A stretch of DNA of 64,000 bases from Flavisolibacter amylovorans (GCF_039541815.1 NZ_BAABGY010000001.1:496001-560000); one strand, 5' to 3'. Numbered from the stretch's first letter, positions 34,994 through 43,234 are shown. Notes: generated by a model from the letters alone, not told the origin. Translations and numbers: made by a program.

Positions 34994-35026
34994 AAAGGCC
35001 CGGATCGCATAGCGATCCGGGCCTTT
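34994..35026. terminator. Palindromic GATCGC hairpin, relative of 24774-24810
   Basis: 15-bp stem AAAGGCCCGGATCGC/GCGATCCGGGCCTTT with a 3-nt loop. Same core and size as the hairpin at 24774-24810. Confidence 0.75.
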
Positions 35027-35066
35027 AGTTATTAGCACATTAGCTTATTAGCACATCAGCACATTA
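35027..35066 (+). repeat. Array E2: 8-nt TTAGCACA units
   Basis: TTAGTTA, TTAGCACA, TTAGCTTA, TTAGCACA, TCAGCACA, starting directly at the end of the hairpin and lying inside the G2 inverted pair. Confidence 0.8.
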
Positions 35067-35119
35067 ACCGGTTACCAATTCCAGCTTTTGGAGTAACCGC
35101 TACCGGAAGAATTGTTCGG

Positions 35120-35147
35120 CCTAAGTGCCCGCTTTGGGGGACAGGGG
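35120..35147 (-). repeat. Element G2, right inverted arm, abutting guaB stop
   Basis: CCTAAGTGCCC, then TTTGGGGGACAGGGG, ending directly at the guaB stop codon (35148-35150). Confidence 0.8.
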
Positions 35148-36623
35148 CTATTTCCTGCTATAGTTCGGGGCCTCGCGCGTGATCTCCACGTCGTGCGCAT
35201 GGCTCTCGCGCATGCCGGCGTTCGTGATCTTGACGAAGGTGGCCGTCTTCAGCGTTTCGAGGTCGGGGGCGCCGCAGTAGCCCATGCCGGCGCGGAGGCC
35301 GCCCACGAACTGGTATACGATCTCGCGGAGCGAGCCCTTGTAGGCCACGCGGCCTTCGATGCCCTCGGGCACGAACTTCTTCACGTCGGCTTCGGGGTCC
35401 TGGAAGTAGCGGTCGGAGGAACCCACGCTCATGGCGCCCAGTGAGCCCATGCCGCGGTATTCCTTGAACTTGCGGCCCTCGTAAATAATGGTGTCGCCGG
35501 GGCTTTCCTCGGTGCCGGCGAAGATGGAGCCCATCATCACGCAGTCGGCGCCGGCGGCGAGGGCCTTCACCATATCGCCGGTGTAGCGGATGCCGCCGTC
35601 GGCGATGATCGGGATGTTGCGGTCTTTGAGCGCGGCGTGCGCCTGCATCACGGCCGTGAGCTGCGGCACGCCGGCGCCCGCTACGATGCGGGTGGTGCAA
35701 ATGGAGCCGGGCCCGATGCCCACCTTCACGGCGTCGGCGCCGGCGTCGGCGAGGGCGGCCGCGCCTTCGGTGGTGGCGATGTTGCCGGCAATGACGGGCA
35801 GGTTCGGGTAGGCGGCTTTTACTTTCTTCAGCGAATCGATGATGCCTTTGGAGTGTCCGTGGGCAGAGTCGAGCACCACCACGTCCACGCCCACGGCCTG
35901 CAGGGCGGCCACGCGATCGAGGATGTCGGCGGTGACGCCGATGGCGGCGCCTACGAGCAGGCGGCCGAGCGAGTCTTTGGCGGCATTGGGGTAGGAGGTT
36001 ACCTGCAGGATGTCGCGGTAGGTGATGAGGCCGATGAGCTTGCCGGAGCCGTCTACCACGGGCAGTTTTTCGACCTTGGTCTGACGGAGGATGGCTTCTG
36101 CTTTCTTGAGGTCGGTGCCTTCAGGGGCGGTCACGAGGTTGTCTTTTGTCATTACCTCGGTAACCGGCTTGCTCATGTCCTCCTGGAAGCGCAGGTCGCG
36201 GTTGGTGAGAATGCCGGCGAGGGTGCCGCCGTCGGCCACTACTGGGATGCCGCCGAAGCCGTATTCTTTCATGATGCGGCGGGCGTCGCCGATGGTGGCG
36301 GAGGTGGGCAGGGTCACCGGGTCGAGGATCATGGCGCTTTCGGAGCGCTTCACGCGGCGCACCTGGTCGGCCTGCTTCTCGATGGTCATGTTCTTGTGGA
36401 GGATGCCGATGCCGCCTTCGCGTGCGAGTGCGATGGCGAGTTTCGCCTCGGTCACGGTGTCCATGGCGGCGGAAAGCAGCGGGATGTTGAGGGTGATGTC
36501 GCGGGTAAGGCGCGCCCGGATGGAAACGTCGCGGGGCAGGATCTCGGAATAGCCGGGGACCAGCAGCACATCGTCGAATGTGAGTCCCTCCAGGAAGGTG
36601 CGGGGCGTGAAGTTTGTTGCCAT
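35148..36623 (-). CDS. guaB: Inosine-5'-monophosphate dehydrogenase
   Basis: 491 aa from the ATG at 36623; the in-frame ATG at 36629 lies inside the promoter box. It has the N-terminal LTFDDVLLVPGYS, two CBS domains (~98-210), and the catalytic loop GPGSICTTRIVAGAGVP with the active-site cysteine, then IADGGIRYTGD. It oxidises IMP to XMP with NAD+, the committed step of GMP synthesis. A TATCTTTG box ends 3 nt before the ATG; element G2 abuts the stop. Confidence 0.97.
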   Translation of the reverse strand: MATNFTPRTFLEGLTFDDVLLVPGYSEILPRDVSIRARLTRDITLNIPLLSAAMDTVTEAKLAIALAREGGIGILHKNMTIEKQADQVRRVKRSESAMILDPVTLPTSATIGDARRIMKEYGFGGIPVVADGGTLAGILTNRDLRFQEDMSKPVTEVMTKDNLVTAPEGTDLKKAEAILRQTKVEKLPVVDGSGKLIGLITYRDILQVTSYPNAAKDSLGRLLVGAAIGVTADILDRVAALQAVGVDVVVLDSAHGHSKGIIDSLKKVKAAYPNLPVIAGNIATTEGAAALADAGADAVKVGIGPGSICTTRIVAGAGVPQLTAVMQAHAALKDRNIPIIADGGIRYTGDMVKALAAGADCVMMGSIFAGTEESPGDTIIYEGRKFKEYRGMGSLGAMSVGSSDRYFQDPEADVKKFVPEGIEGRVAYKGSLREIVYQFVGGLRAGMGYCGAPDLETLKTATFVKITNAGMRESHAHDVEITREAPNYSRK

Positions 36624-36626
36624 GTG

Positions 36627-36634
36627 CAAAGATA
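36627..36634 (-). promoter_or_regulatory. -7 box TATCTTTG of guaB
   Basis: Perfect TAnnTTTG on the minus strand, 3 nt before the ATG at 36623. Confidence 0.65.
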
Positions 36635-36690
36635 TAGGGCGGGCAGGGAAAGCCCCGTTACCGAATTGTAAACAGGTGTGGAGAACAACA

Positions 36691-36719
36691 ATGGTTTAGA
36701 AGGTTTTGGGGGTTTAAAA
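36691..36719 (+). repeat. Short array C3 (GGTTTAG units)
   Basis: GGTTTAGAA, GGTTTTGGG, GGTTTAAA in tandem upstream of guaB. No inverted partner seen nearby. Confidence 0.6.
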
Positions 36720-36735
36720 AAAGGTTGTTGCTACC

Positions 36736-36798
36736 AGCCCACGGCTTCAGCCGTGGGTTTTCGATATGCACTAGCCCACGGTTTTAACCGTGGGTTTT
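36736..36798 (+). repeat. Element H: two copies of a CCCACGG hairpin
   Basis: Two tandem 20-nt hairpins, CCCACGGCTTCAGCCGTGGG (36738-36757) and CCCACGGTTTTAACCGTGGG (36775-36794), each followed by TTTT and preceded by AG. The second has a compensatory stem change (GC pair to TA pair), so the fold seems maintained. Confidence 0.8.
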
Positions 36799-36957
36799 GC
36801 GTCCGTCCGCACGCATAATTGAAAGTGCCATCAGCGCCCGGCGAATGGTCAGGTGGGTTTTCCGCTAGGTTAAGTGGTAACCAGGAACTTCCCCTGCAAC
36901 CGCACCAGCCTATCGCTTCACCAAGGACGATAAGCTCAATCTGTCGAACCTACCTGA

Positions 36958-37000
36958 ACCTCATTATCCCATCAGCACATTACCCCATTAGCACATTACT
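36958..37000 (+). repeat. Array E3: 8-nt CCCATCAG/CACATTAC units next to dprA stop
   Basis: About six 8-nt units. Ends 2 nt before the dprA stop (37003-37005). The remaining 36799-36957 has no gene I can support. Confidence 0.8.
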
Positions 37001-37002
37001 CC

Positions 37003-38103
37003 TCACGCCAACCGGTAGCACTTTCCCGGCAGCCCCACGATCACGCCCTGCAGCTCCAGGTTGAGGAGGGCCGCCGCGGCGCTGCTGTTCGGCAGGCCGC
37101 TCCGGAGGTAGAGGTCGTCCACGTGCAGTTGCGGCGCTCCTTCCAGAAGCTGCATCAGCTGCCGCTCGTCATCCGACAATTCCACGAACAGGGCTTTCTG
37201 GGTTGCCGCCGGTCTGTTCCGGTCTTTCCAGCCAAGCGCCTCGGCAAGGGCGTCGGCCGAGGTAAAGAGCTGCGCCTTCTGCTGCCGCAGCAGCTCGTGG
37301 CAGCCGGAGCTGCCTTTGTCGGTAAGCCGCCCCGGCACGGCGAACACGTCGCGGTGATAGCCATCGGCCATCCGCGCCGTGATCATCGAGCCGCCTTTCA
37401 CCTGGGTCTCGATCACGACAGTGCAGTCGCAAAGACCGGCTACGATGCGGTTGCGTAGCGGGAAGTTGTGTTTGTCGGGCTTCACGTCATGAAAAAACTC
37501 GCTGAGCAGGGCGCCGCCACCGTCCACCATGGAGCGCGCGAGCCCATGGTGCTCATAGGGGTACACCCGCGCGAGCCCATGACCCACCACGCCGATGGTG
37601 GGCAGGCCAGCGCGGAGGGCTGCCTTGTGGGCGATGGCGTCGATGCCGAAGGCGAGCCCGCTTACGATCGTAGCTCGATAGGGCGCGAGCTCCTGCACGA
37701 GGGCTTCGGTTACGGAGCGGCCATAGTCGGTAGCGTTGCGGGTACCCACAATGGCCACGAGGCGCGGCGTATTGAGGTCGGCAGCTCCGCGGCCGAAGAG
37801 GAGGGTAGGCGGGTCGTAGCAATGCAGCAGCCGCTGTGGGTAGGCGGCGTCGGTAAGGCACCAGGCCTGCAGCCCGGCCCGCTGCAAGTAGCGCAGCTCG
37901 CTCTCCGCCAGGTGGAAGTCGCGGAAGCGCCGGATCGCAGCGGCGCGGGCGGTGCCGATGCCTTCGAGCGATTCGAGCTCGGAGCGGCGTGCCCGGAACA
38001 CGGTTTCGGCGTTTCCGTAGTGCTGCAACAGGAAGCGTGCCTGCACATCGCCGATGCCGGGCACCTGCGTGAGGGCAAGCTGATATAAAAGGTCAGGGGC
38101 CAT
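37003..38103 (-). CDS. dprA: DNA-processing protein DprA/Smf
   Basis: 366 aa. N-terminal HhH-like region (LTQVPGIGDVQARFLL and LEGIGTARAAAIRRF); the Rossmann-like DprA core with VGTRNATDYGR, SGLAFGIDAIAH and NFPLRNRIVAGL; and a C-terminal winged-helix domain (~300-366). DprA loads RecA on incoming single-stranded DNA during transformation. Full domain set present. Array E3 lies right after the stop. Confidence 0.95.
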   Translation of the reverse strand: MAPDLLYQLALTQVPGIGDVQARFLLQHYGNAETVFRARRSELESLEGIGTARAAAIRRFRDFHLAESELRYLQRAGLQAWCLTDAAYPQRLLHCYDPPTLLFGRGAADLNTPRLVAIVGTRNATDYGRSVTEALVQELAPYRATIVSGLAFGIDAIAHKAALRAGLPTIGVVGHGLARVYPYEHHGLARSMVDGGGALLSEFFHDVKPDKHNFPLRNRIVAGLCDCTVVIETQVKGGSMITARMADGYHRDVFAVPGRLTDKGSSGCHELLRQQKAQLFTSADALAEALGWKDRNRPAATQKALFVELSDDERQLMQLLEGAPQLHVDDLYLRSGLPNSSAAAALLNLELQGVIVGLPGKCYRLA

Positions 38104-38181
38104 CGCCTCAAAATTCGGCGCCGGCCCGCAGGAAATCAGGGGAAAAACAACAGAAAACCGCGTGAAAAATCTCAGATCTCG

Positions 38182-38213
38182 GCCCCCTGTCCCCCGAAGG
38201 GGGAACTTAGGCC
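38182..38213 (+). repeat. Element G3, left inverted arm
   Basis: GGCCCCCTGTCCCCC, then GAAGGGGGAACTTAGGC. Inverted partner at 38483-38514. Confidence 0.8.
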
Positions 38214-38482
38214 GATGCTTCCGTTATAACAGCGAGTTTTTTCTCAAAGCACGGATGGGCGATCGATGAGCACATAAGTACGAGATTGTATGATTTTACG
38301 AGGTGTTCGATTGCCGGCGTTAGGCCACCTCGTTTGCTCACCTGCTCATGTACTCAAATACTCAAGAATTCCCCCTCCGCCCTTCAACCCCTTACCCTCC
38401 TAACGTAGAAAGCCCCCGCCTCAGGCGGGGACTTTCGTATGAAGTGCTCTGAGAAAAGGTCGAATCAAGAAAAGTATAATCG
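38214..38482. other. Content of the G3 inverted pair: array I and a GC hairpin, no gene
   Basis: Holds TACTCAAA/TACTCAAG units (array I, ~38341-38370) with a loose inverted partner around 38268-38285, and a hairpin AAAGCCCCCGCC/GGCGGGGACTTT (38409-38435, one mismatch). I see no coding frame. Confidence 0.6.
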
Positions 38483-38514
38483 ACCTAAATTCCCCTACCG
38501 GGGGACAGGGGGCC
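38483..38514 (-). repeat. Element G3, right inverted arm, next to the PorE-like stop
   Basis: GACCTAAATTCCCC, then CGGGGGACAGGGGGCC, ending 1 nt before the stop codon at 38516-38518. Confidence 0.8.
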
Positions 38515-38515
38515 G

Positions 38516-40426
38516 TCACTTCGCCACGATCTTCACTTCCGTTCGTCTGTTTTGGGCACGACCAGCATCGGTCGTATTCGGCGCTACGGGCTGTGCTTCG
38601 CCGAAGCCCTTCGCCGTTACGCGCTCGTTCTTGATCGCCTTTCGGTTCAGGTACTGCATCACGGCGCGGGCACGGAACTCGGAAAGCTTCTGGTTGTCGG
38701 CAGGCTTGCCCACGTTATCGGTATGCCCCTCGATCTGGATACGCACCGTGGGGTTGTCGCGGAGGAACTGCACGAGGCGGTCGAGCTCCACCTGCGACTC
38801 CGGCCGCAGCTCGTACTGCTTCACGTCGAAGAAGATGTTCCGTAATACTACGGAGGCATTCACCTCGATGGGCTGCAGCGGGATGTCCTTGCGGTACGTC
38901 GAGTCCGAGGTCTTTTCGCGCAGCAGGAACTGGTCGGAGTAAAAAAGGTAGCCCTTGCGGTTCACGTTGAATACATAGTCTTTGCCCAACGGCAGCGTCA
39001 CGAGGTATTGTCCGGTTTCGTCGGTCTGGAGGCGCGATTGCTCGAAGCCTGTTTTCAGGTCGATGAGCGCTACGGTGGAGGGCAGGCCGGCTTTCGTCTG
39101 GGCATCGTGCACCCGGCCCTGCACCCAAAGCGTGCGGCCGGGCCGCATCGACGGACGCATGTCGAAGCTGTAGATGTCCAGGCTGCCGAGGCCGTCGGGC
39201 CGGTCCGACGCGTAATAGGCCGTCACTGCGTCGGAGGCGATGGCGAGCGCGCTCTCCTCGTCGATGGTATTGATCGGGTAGCCCAGGTTCTCGGGTGTGC
39301 CCCACTGCCCGTCGGCACTGCGGCGCACCACGAAGAGGTCCTTGTTGCCGTAGCCCGGAAGACCGTCGGAGGCGAAGTACAGCGTGTTGTTGTCGGCGTG
39401 TACGAAGGGCGTGAACTCGTCGCCCGGGGTATTGATATTCGGACCGAGGTTCTCGGGCGCGCTCCAGCGTCCGTTGGCCAGCTGGTGCGACACGTAGATA
39501 TCGGCGCCACCTAACCCACCAAAGCGGCGGCTTACGAAATAAAGGTCCTTTTTATCCGGCGAGAGGCAGGGCTGCGATTCCCATTGGTCGGTGTTGATAT
39601 TGGGGCCGAGGTTGATGGGCTCGCTCCAGCCTTCCTTTTCGCGGTAGGAGATATACAGGTCGCAGGAGCCTGCGCCGCCGGGGCGGTGGCAGCCGGTGAA
39701 GATAAGCCAGTTGCCGTCCTGCGATACGTTCTGAGCGCCTTCGTTCTGCGGCGTGTTGATGGAGCCGGTGAGGTGGTGCGAGGCGCCCCAGGTGCCGCCG
39801 GCGCGCTGGCTCAGGAAGAAGTCTTCGTTGCGCCCGCCGATGCGGCGCGTATAGATCATATTGTCGCCGTCGATGGTGATGGAGGGAAAGTATTCCGGGT
39901 CGGGGCTGTTGACGCCGGGACCGAGGTTGCGCGGGTTGAACACGTAGTTGTCGGGGTGGGTGCGGGCATGCTCCACGGCGAAGCCGAAGCTTTTCTGCCG
40001 GTACTCGGCGGCCTTGCGCGTGGCGTTGGAGATCTTCGGGCGCGTGGCGAGGTCGGTGACGATGGCAAGGGCTTTTTCGAATTGCCCGTTGCCGGCCAGG
40101 GCAATGGCGTAGGGTAGCCGTATTTCTACGAGGTAGGAGGAGTCTATGGCAAAGGCCTTTTCATAATTCTCGATGCTGCGCCGGCGGTCCTTCAACTGGC
40201 TGTGCACCCCTGCCAGCGACACGTACGCCTCCAGGTAGTTGGGGTCGCGGCGCACGGCTTCGTTCAGCTGGTCGACCGCGTCGCTCCACTTGCTCTCGTC
40301 GATCTTGACGAGCGCTTTCTGGTAGGCCTCCACCGCTTTTTTGTTAATGCGGGAAGGGTCGTATTGGGCGGAAGCAAGGAGCGCGGACAGCAACAGGCAA
40401 AGTGTGGTGAGGGACCTCAGGTTCAT
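38516..40426 (-). CDS. OmpA-family lipid-free envelope protein, PorE-like (TPR-PD40-CRD-OmpA)
   Basis: 636 aa from the ATG at 40426, where a signal peptide begins (LTTLCLLLSALLASAQ); the longer frame only translates array F1. Domain order: TPRs (~20-130), PD40/WD40-like repeats (~165-400; DLYFVSRRFGGLGGADIYVS, NTLYFASDGLPGYGNKDLFV), a carboxypeptidase-regulatory-like domain (~420-490; VQGRVHDAQTKAGLPS), and an OmpA peptidoglycan-binding domain (~520-636; IEGHTDNVGKPADN). This order is that of PorE, a T9SS periplasmic component, though other Bacteroidota OmpA proteins share it. Confidence 0.75.
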   Translation of the reverse strand: MNLRSLTTLCLLLSALLASAQYDPSRINKKAVEAYQKALVKIDESKWSDAVDQLNEAVRRDPNYLEAYVSLAGVHSQLKDRRRSIENYEKAFAIDSSYLVEIRLPYAIALAGNGQFEKALAIVTDLATRPKISNATRKAAEYRQKSFGFAVEHARTHPDNYVFNPRNLGPGVNSPDPEYFPSITIDGDNMIYTRRIGGRNEDFFLSQRAGGTWGASHHLTGSINTPQNEGAQNVSQDGNWLIFTGCHRPGGAGSCDLYISYREKEGWSEPINLGPNINTDQWESQPCLSPDKKDLYFVSRRFGGLGGADIYVSHQLANGRWSAPENLGPNINTPGDEFTPFVHADNNTLYFASDGLPGYGNKDLFVVRRSADGQWGTPENLGYPINTIDEESALAIASDAVTAYYASDRPDGLGSLDIYSFDMRPSMRPGRTLWVQGRVHDAQTKAGLPSTVALIDLKTGFEQSRLQTDETGQYLVTLPLGKDYVFNVNRKGYLFYSDQFLLREKTSDSTYRKDIPLQPIEVNASVVLRNIFFDVKQYELRPESQVELDRLVQFLRDNPTVRIQIEGHTDNVGKPADNQKLSEFRARAVMQYLNRKAIKNERVTAKGFGEAQPVAPNTTDAGRAQNRRTEVKIVAK

Positions 40427-40554
40427 CCGATGAAAATACGGTACGCCCGCTGTACCGGAAAGGCCGCGTTGCTCTTTTAACGTTCCCTTCATGCCACGGG
40501 AGCGCTCTTTATCTAGGAAGGTAAAGACGCGCCATGGCGCTTCTCCATGACAGC

Positions 40555-40610
40555 AAGGAGCAAGGAACAAAGAACAAGGAACAGGGAATAAGGAACACGG
40601 AACAAAGAAG
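40555..40610 (+). repeat. Array F1: eight 7-nt AAGGAAC units
   Basis: Eight contiguous units (AAGGAGC, AAGGAAC, AAAGAAC, AAGGAAC, AGGGAAT, AAGGAAC, ACGGAAC, AAAGAAG). Upstream of the PorE-like gene. The remainder of 40427-40686 has nothing else I can support. Confidence 0.9.
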
Positions 40611-40686
40611 GAGTGATAGAAAAGGGAAATAGGCAAGGCCCATTACTCCGGGCAAAACCTGCATCCACTCCCACGCGCGCCAGCCC

Positions 40687-40720
40687 AAATCTGAAATCTG
40701 AAATCTGAGATCTGAGATCC
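40687..40720 (+). repeat. Array D2: 7-nt AAATCTG/AGATCTG units abutting queE stop
   Basis: AAATCTG three times, AGATCTG, AGATCC, ending directly at the queE stop codon (40721-40723). Confidence 0.9.
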
Positions 40721-41359
40721 CTACGGCACGTTGATATACTTGTGGGTCTGCAGCGTGAGGGTCCACTGCGGGTGGGCTTTTACATAATCGATGATGAGCG
40801 GCGTCACCTGTGCGGCCTTGTCCCACTCGGGCTGCAGGTAGAGGCGGCACCCCGGTTTTACCTGTGCCGCCCACTGCTCGGCCCAGGCAAAGTCCGACTT
40901 GTTGAACACCACCACCTTCAGCTCGTCGGCCGCGGCCACCGCTTCGGGGAGGGGCGCCTTGAACTTCTTGGGCGACAGCGTGATCCAGTCCCAGCGGCCG
41001 GAAAGCGGCGACGACCCCGACGTCTCGATATGGGTGCGCAGGCCTGCGTCGCGCAGGGCAGCGGTGAGCGGATCGAGGGGGTGCAGCAGCGGCTCGCCGC
41101 CGGTGATGACCGCGATCGGTGCGGGCGTCTCTTTCACCAGCGCCACGAGCGAATCGATGGCATAGTGCGGGTGCCGCTCCGCATCCCAGCTGTCTTTCAC
41201 ATCGCACCATACACAGCCCACATCGCAGCCGCCGAGGCGGATGAAATACGCGGGCCGGCCCTGGTGCAGCCCTTCGCCCTGCAGCGTGTAGAAATGCTCC
41301 ATCACCGGCAGGGTGCCGGAGGGAGCGAGGCGGGCTTCATCGGTGATGGGGATGCTCAT
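40721..41359 (-). CDS. queE: 7-carboxy-7-deazaguanine synthase QueE
   Basis: 212 aa, normal length. Substrate/iron-sulfur region HFYTLQGEGLHQGRPAYFIR, then the radical-SAM cluster motif CDVGCVWCD (C45, C49, C52; CX3CX2C), and TGGEPLLHP for SAM binding. It converts carboxy-tetrahydropterin to CDG in queuosine synthesis. The partner genes queC/D/F are not in this window. Array D2 abuts the stop, and array C4 lies upstream. Confidence 0.95.
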   Translation of the reverse strand: MSIPITDEARLAPSGTLPVMEHFYTLQGEGLHQGRPAYFIRLGGCDVGCVWCDVKDSWDAERHPHYAIDSLVALVKETPAPIAVITGGEPLLHPLDPLTAALRDAGLRTHIETSGSSPLSGRWDWITLSPKKFKAPLPEAVAAADELKVVVFNKSDFAWAEQWAAQVKPGCRLYLQPEWDKAAQVTPLIIDYVKAHPQWTLTLQTHKYINVP

Positions 41360-41369
41360 GGGAGAACAA

Positions 41370-41449
41370 GGTTTAGGAGGTGTAGAGGGTTTAGGTGGTT
41401 GGTTCCGGTTAATCAGAACCTTCTAAACCTCCTAAACCCTCTAAACCCT
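41370..41449. repeat. Array C4: back-to-back inverted GGTTTAG arms, gene-less
   Basis: Left arm 41370-41406 (GGTTTAGGA, GGTGTAGAG, GGTTTAGGT) and right arm 41416-41448 (CCTTCTAAA, CCTCCTAAA, CCCTCTAAA) face each other across ~9 nt. Same family as the arms around the four-helix-bundle gene. The right arm ends at the folD stop (41450-41452). Confidence 0.85.
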
Positions 41450-42331
41450 TTATTCGAAGTGCTTTCTTGCGCACGCATGATAGGTATTCTTCATCAGCGC
41501 GGCGATGGTCATGGGGCCGACGCCGCCGGGAACAGGCGTAATGAACGAGGCTTTTTCGGCCACGGCTCCAAAGTCGACGTCGCCGGAAAGGCGGTAGCCG
41601 CTCTTCCGCAATGGGTCGTCCACACGGGTAATGCCTACGTCGATCACCACGGCGCCTTCCTTCACCATATCGGCCGTTACGAAGCCCGGGCGGCCGAGGG
41701 CGGCTACGATGATGTCGGCGCTGCGGCAGATCTCCGCCAGGTTCACCGTATGCGAATGCGTGATGGTGACGGTAGCGTTGCCCTGCGCGCCAGCAGCGCT
41801 CAGCAGGATGCTCATTGGGCGGCCTACGATATTACTGCGTCCGATCACCACGGCGTGCTTGCCCCGGGTGTCGATCTTGTAATGCTGCAGCAGCAGCATG
41901 ATGCCGTAGGGCGTGGCCGGGATAAAGGTCGGCTGCCCGAGCACGAGCTTCCCCACCGTATTGGGGTGAAAGCCGTCCACGTCCTTGGCCGGGTCAATGG
42001 TGTTGATCACTTCTTCCGATGAGATATGCGCCGGCAGCGGCAGCTGCACCAGGATGCCGTCGACGTCGGGGTCGCCATTGAGTTCACGGATGGTTTCGAG
42101 GAGCTTGAAGGCGGATACCGATTCTTCGAACCGGATGAGGGTCGACTTGAATCCCACTTCCTCACAGGCCTTCACTTTTGCGGCTACATAGGTTTCGCTG
42201 GCGCCGTTGTTACCCACCAGGATCGCTACCAGGTGCGGAACTTCCTTGCCGTTGGAGGCTAGCTGCGCCACTTCGATCTTCAGGGCATCTTTGATGGCCT
42301 GGGCAGCTTCCTTCCCGTTCAGGATTTGCAT
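41450..42331 (-). CDS. folD: Methylenetetrahydrofolate dehydrogenase/cyclohydrolase FolD
   Basis: 293 aa from the ATG at 42331; the frame upstream to 42700 overlaps the divergent gene and is a shadow. Family signatures: ETYVAAKVKACEEVGF with the active-site lysine, GILVQLPLPAHI, DVDGFHPNTVGKL, and VIGRSNIVGRPM. It interconverts methylene-, methenyl- and formyl-tetrahydrofolate with NADP. A perfect TACCTTTG box is 4 nt before the ATG. Array C4 follows the stop. Confidence 0.97.
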   Translation of the reverse strand: MQILNGKEAAQAIKDALKIEVAQLASNGKEVPHLVAILVGNNGASETYVAAKVKACEEVGFKSTLIRFEESVSAFKLLETIRELNGDPDVDGILVQLPLPAHISSEEVINTIDPAKDVDGFHPNTVGKLVLGQPTFIPATPYGIMLLLQHYKIDTRGKHAVVIGRSNIVGRPMSILLSAAGAQGNATVTITHSHTVNLAEICRSADIIVAALGRPGFVTADMVKEGAVVIDVGITRVDDPLRKSGYRLSGDVDFGAVAEKASFITPVPGGVGPMTIAALMKNTYHACARKHFE

Positions 42332-42335
42332 GCGC

Positions 42336-42343
42336 CAAAGGTA
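42336..42343 (-). promoter_or_regulatory. -7 box TACCTTTG of folD
   Basis: Perfect TAnnTTTG on the minus strand, 4 nt before the ATG at 42331. Confidence 0.65.
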
Positions 42344-42418
42344 AATTCCCACCATTTGATGGGAAAAACATTTTCTTTCCCCCAACCGGGCGCAGGAGCT
42401 TTGCACAAACCCTTTTCC

Positions 42419-43228
42419 ATGAGACCGTTGCTGCTGCTCCCTTTCCTGCTGGTGCTGCTGCGTGCCGCCGCCCAGCTGCATCCCGCGCAAGGCGCTTCGT
42501 TGTACACCCGCCTGTCGGCATCCTCGCCGCGCTTTGCCGACGCGTCCTCCTTTGCCGTCAACCCGGCGGCGCTGGCAGGCCGCACCCAGTTTTCGGCTGC
42601 CCTTTACGGTGAGTACCGCTTCGGGCTCGAAGCCCTGTCGGCCTACCAGGCTTCGGCGGCGTTGCCGCTTGCCGGCGGGGGCGCCGGAGCCCTGCTGCAA
42701 TTCGGAGGCGGCCCCGACTACTCCGAAAGCACGGTCGGACTCGCTTATGCCCGCCAGCTTGGCTCACTGCTCGACGTCGGCGTTCAGTTTCGCTATGCTG
42801 CGGTACGGGCCTCCGGGTATGGAGCGGCTGGTGGCCTTACGGCGGACGCCGGTCTGCGGCTGCACCTCGGTGAGCGGCTTCATGCAGGTGCCTGGGTGCA
42901 CAATCCGGCGCGGGTGCGCCTCGGCAAGCAGGGTACCGAGCGGCTGCCGTCGGCGTTCGGACTCGGGCTCACGTGGGAGCGCACTGGCCAGTGGCTTATG
43001 GGCGCCGAGCTGCGGCAGGAGGGGGGCGGGCCGCCGGCCCTCACCGCCGGCCTCCAGTTCCGTGTTGCCGGGGCCCTTCGCGGGCGCGCCGGCATCACTA
43101 CGGCCGGCCCGGTGGCCTACCTCGGCGCCGGGCTGCGCCTGCGCCACCTCTTGCTCGAGGTCACCGCCACCGGCCACCGCTACCTGGGGCTGACCCCGGG
43201 CCTGCTGTTATTGTTTCCCGCCCAATGA
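42419..43228 (+). CDS. Small outer-membrane barrel, PorV/PorQ-like
   Basis: 269 aa from the ATG at 42419. Signal peptide (LLLLPFLLVLLRAAAQ), then ADASSFAVNPAALAG, the motif near the N-terminus of PorV/FadL-like barrels, and alternating beta-strands to the C-terminus. A close match to a named protein was not recognised. It is 6 nt upstream of the HhH-barrel gene, so the two are surely one operon. A near-match -7 box (GAGCTTTG) lies 15 nt before the ATG. Confidence 0.7.
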   Translation: MRPLLLLPFLLVLLRAAAQLHPAQGASLYTRLSASSPRFADASSFAVNPAALAGRTQFSAALYGEYRFGLEALSAYQASAALPLAGGGAGALLQFGGGPDYSESTVGLAYARQLGSLLDVGVQFRYAAVRASGYGAAGGLTADAGLRLHLGERLHAGAWVHNPARVRLGKQGTERLPSAFGLGLTWERTGQWLMGAELRQEGGGPPALTAGLQFRVAGALRGRAGITTAGPVAYLGAGLRLRHLLLEVTATGHRYLGLTPGLLLLFPAQ

Positions 43229-43234
43229 TCCGCC

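Noticed and set aside
40555..40720. Tandem units as a CRISPR array
   Set aside because: Units are 7 nt without spacers, and no cas gene is present.
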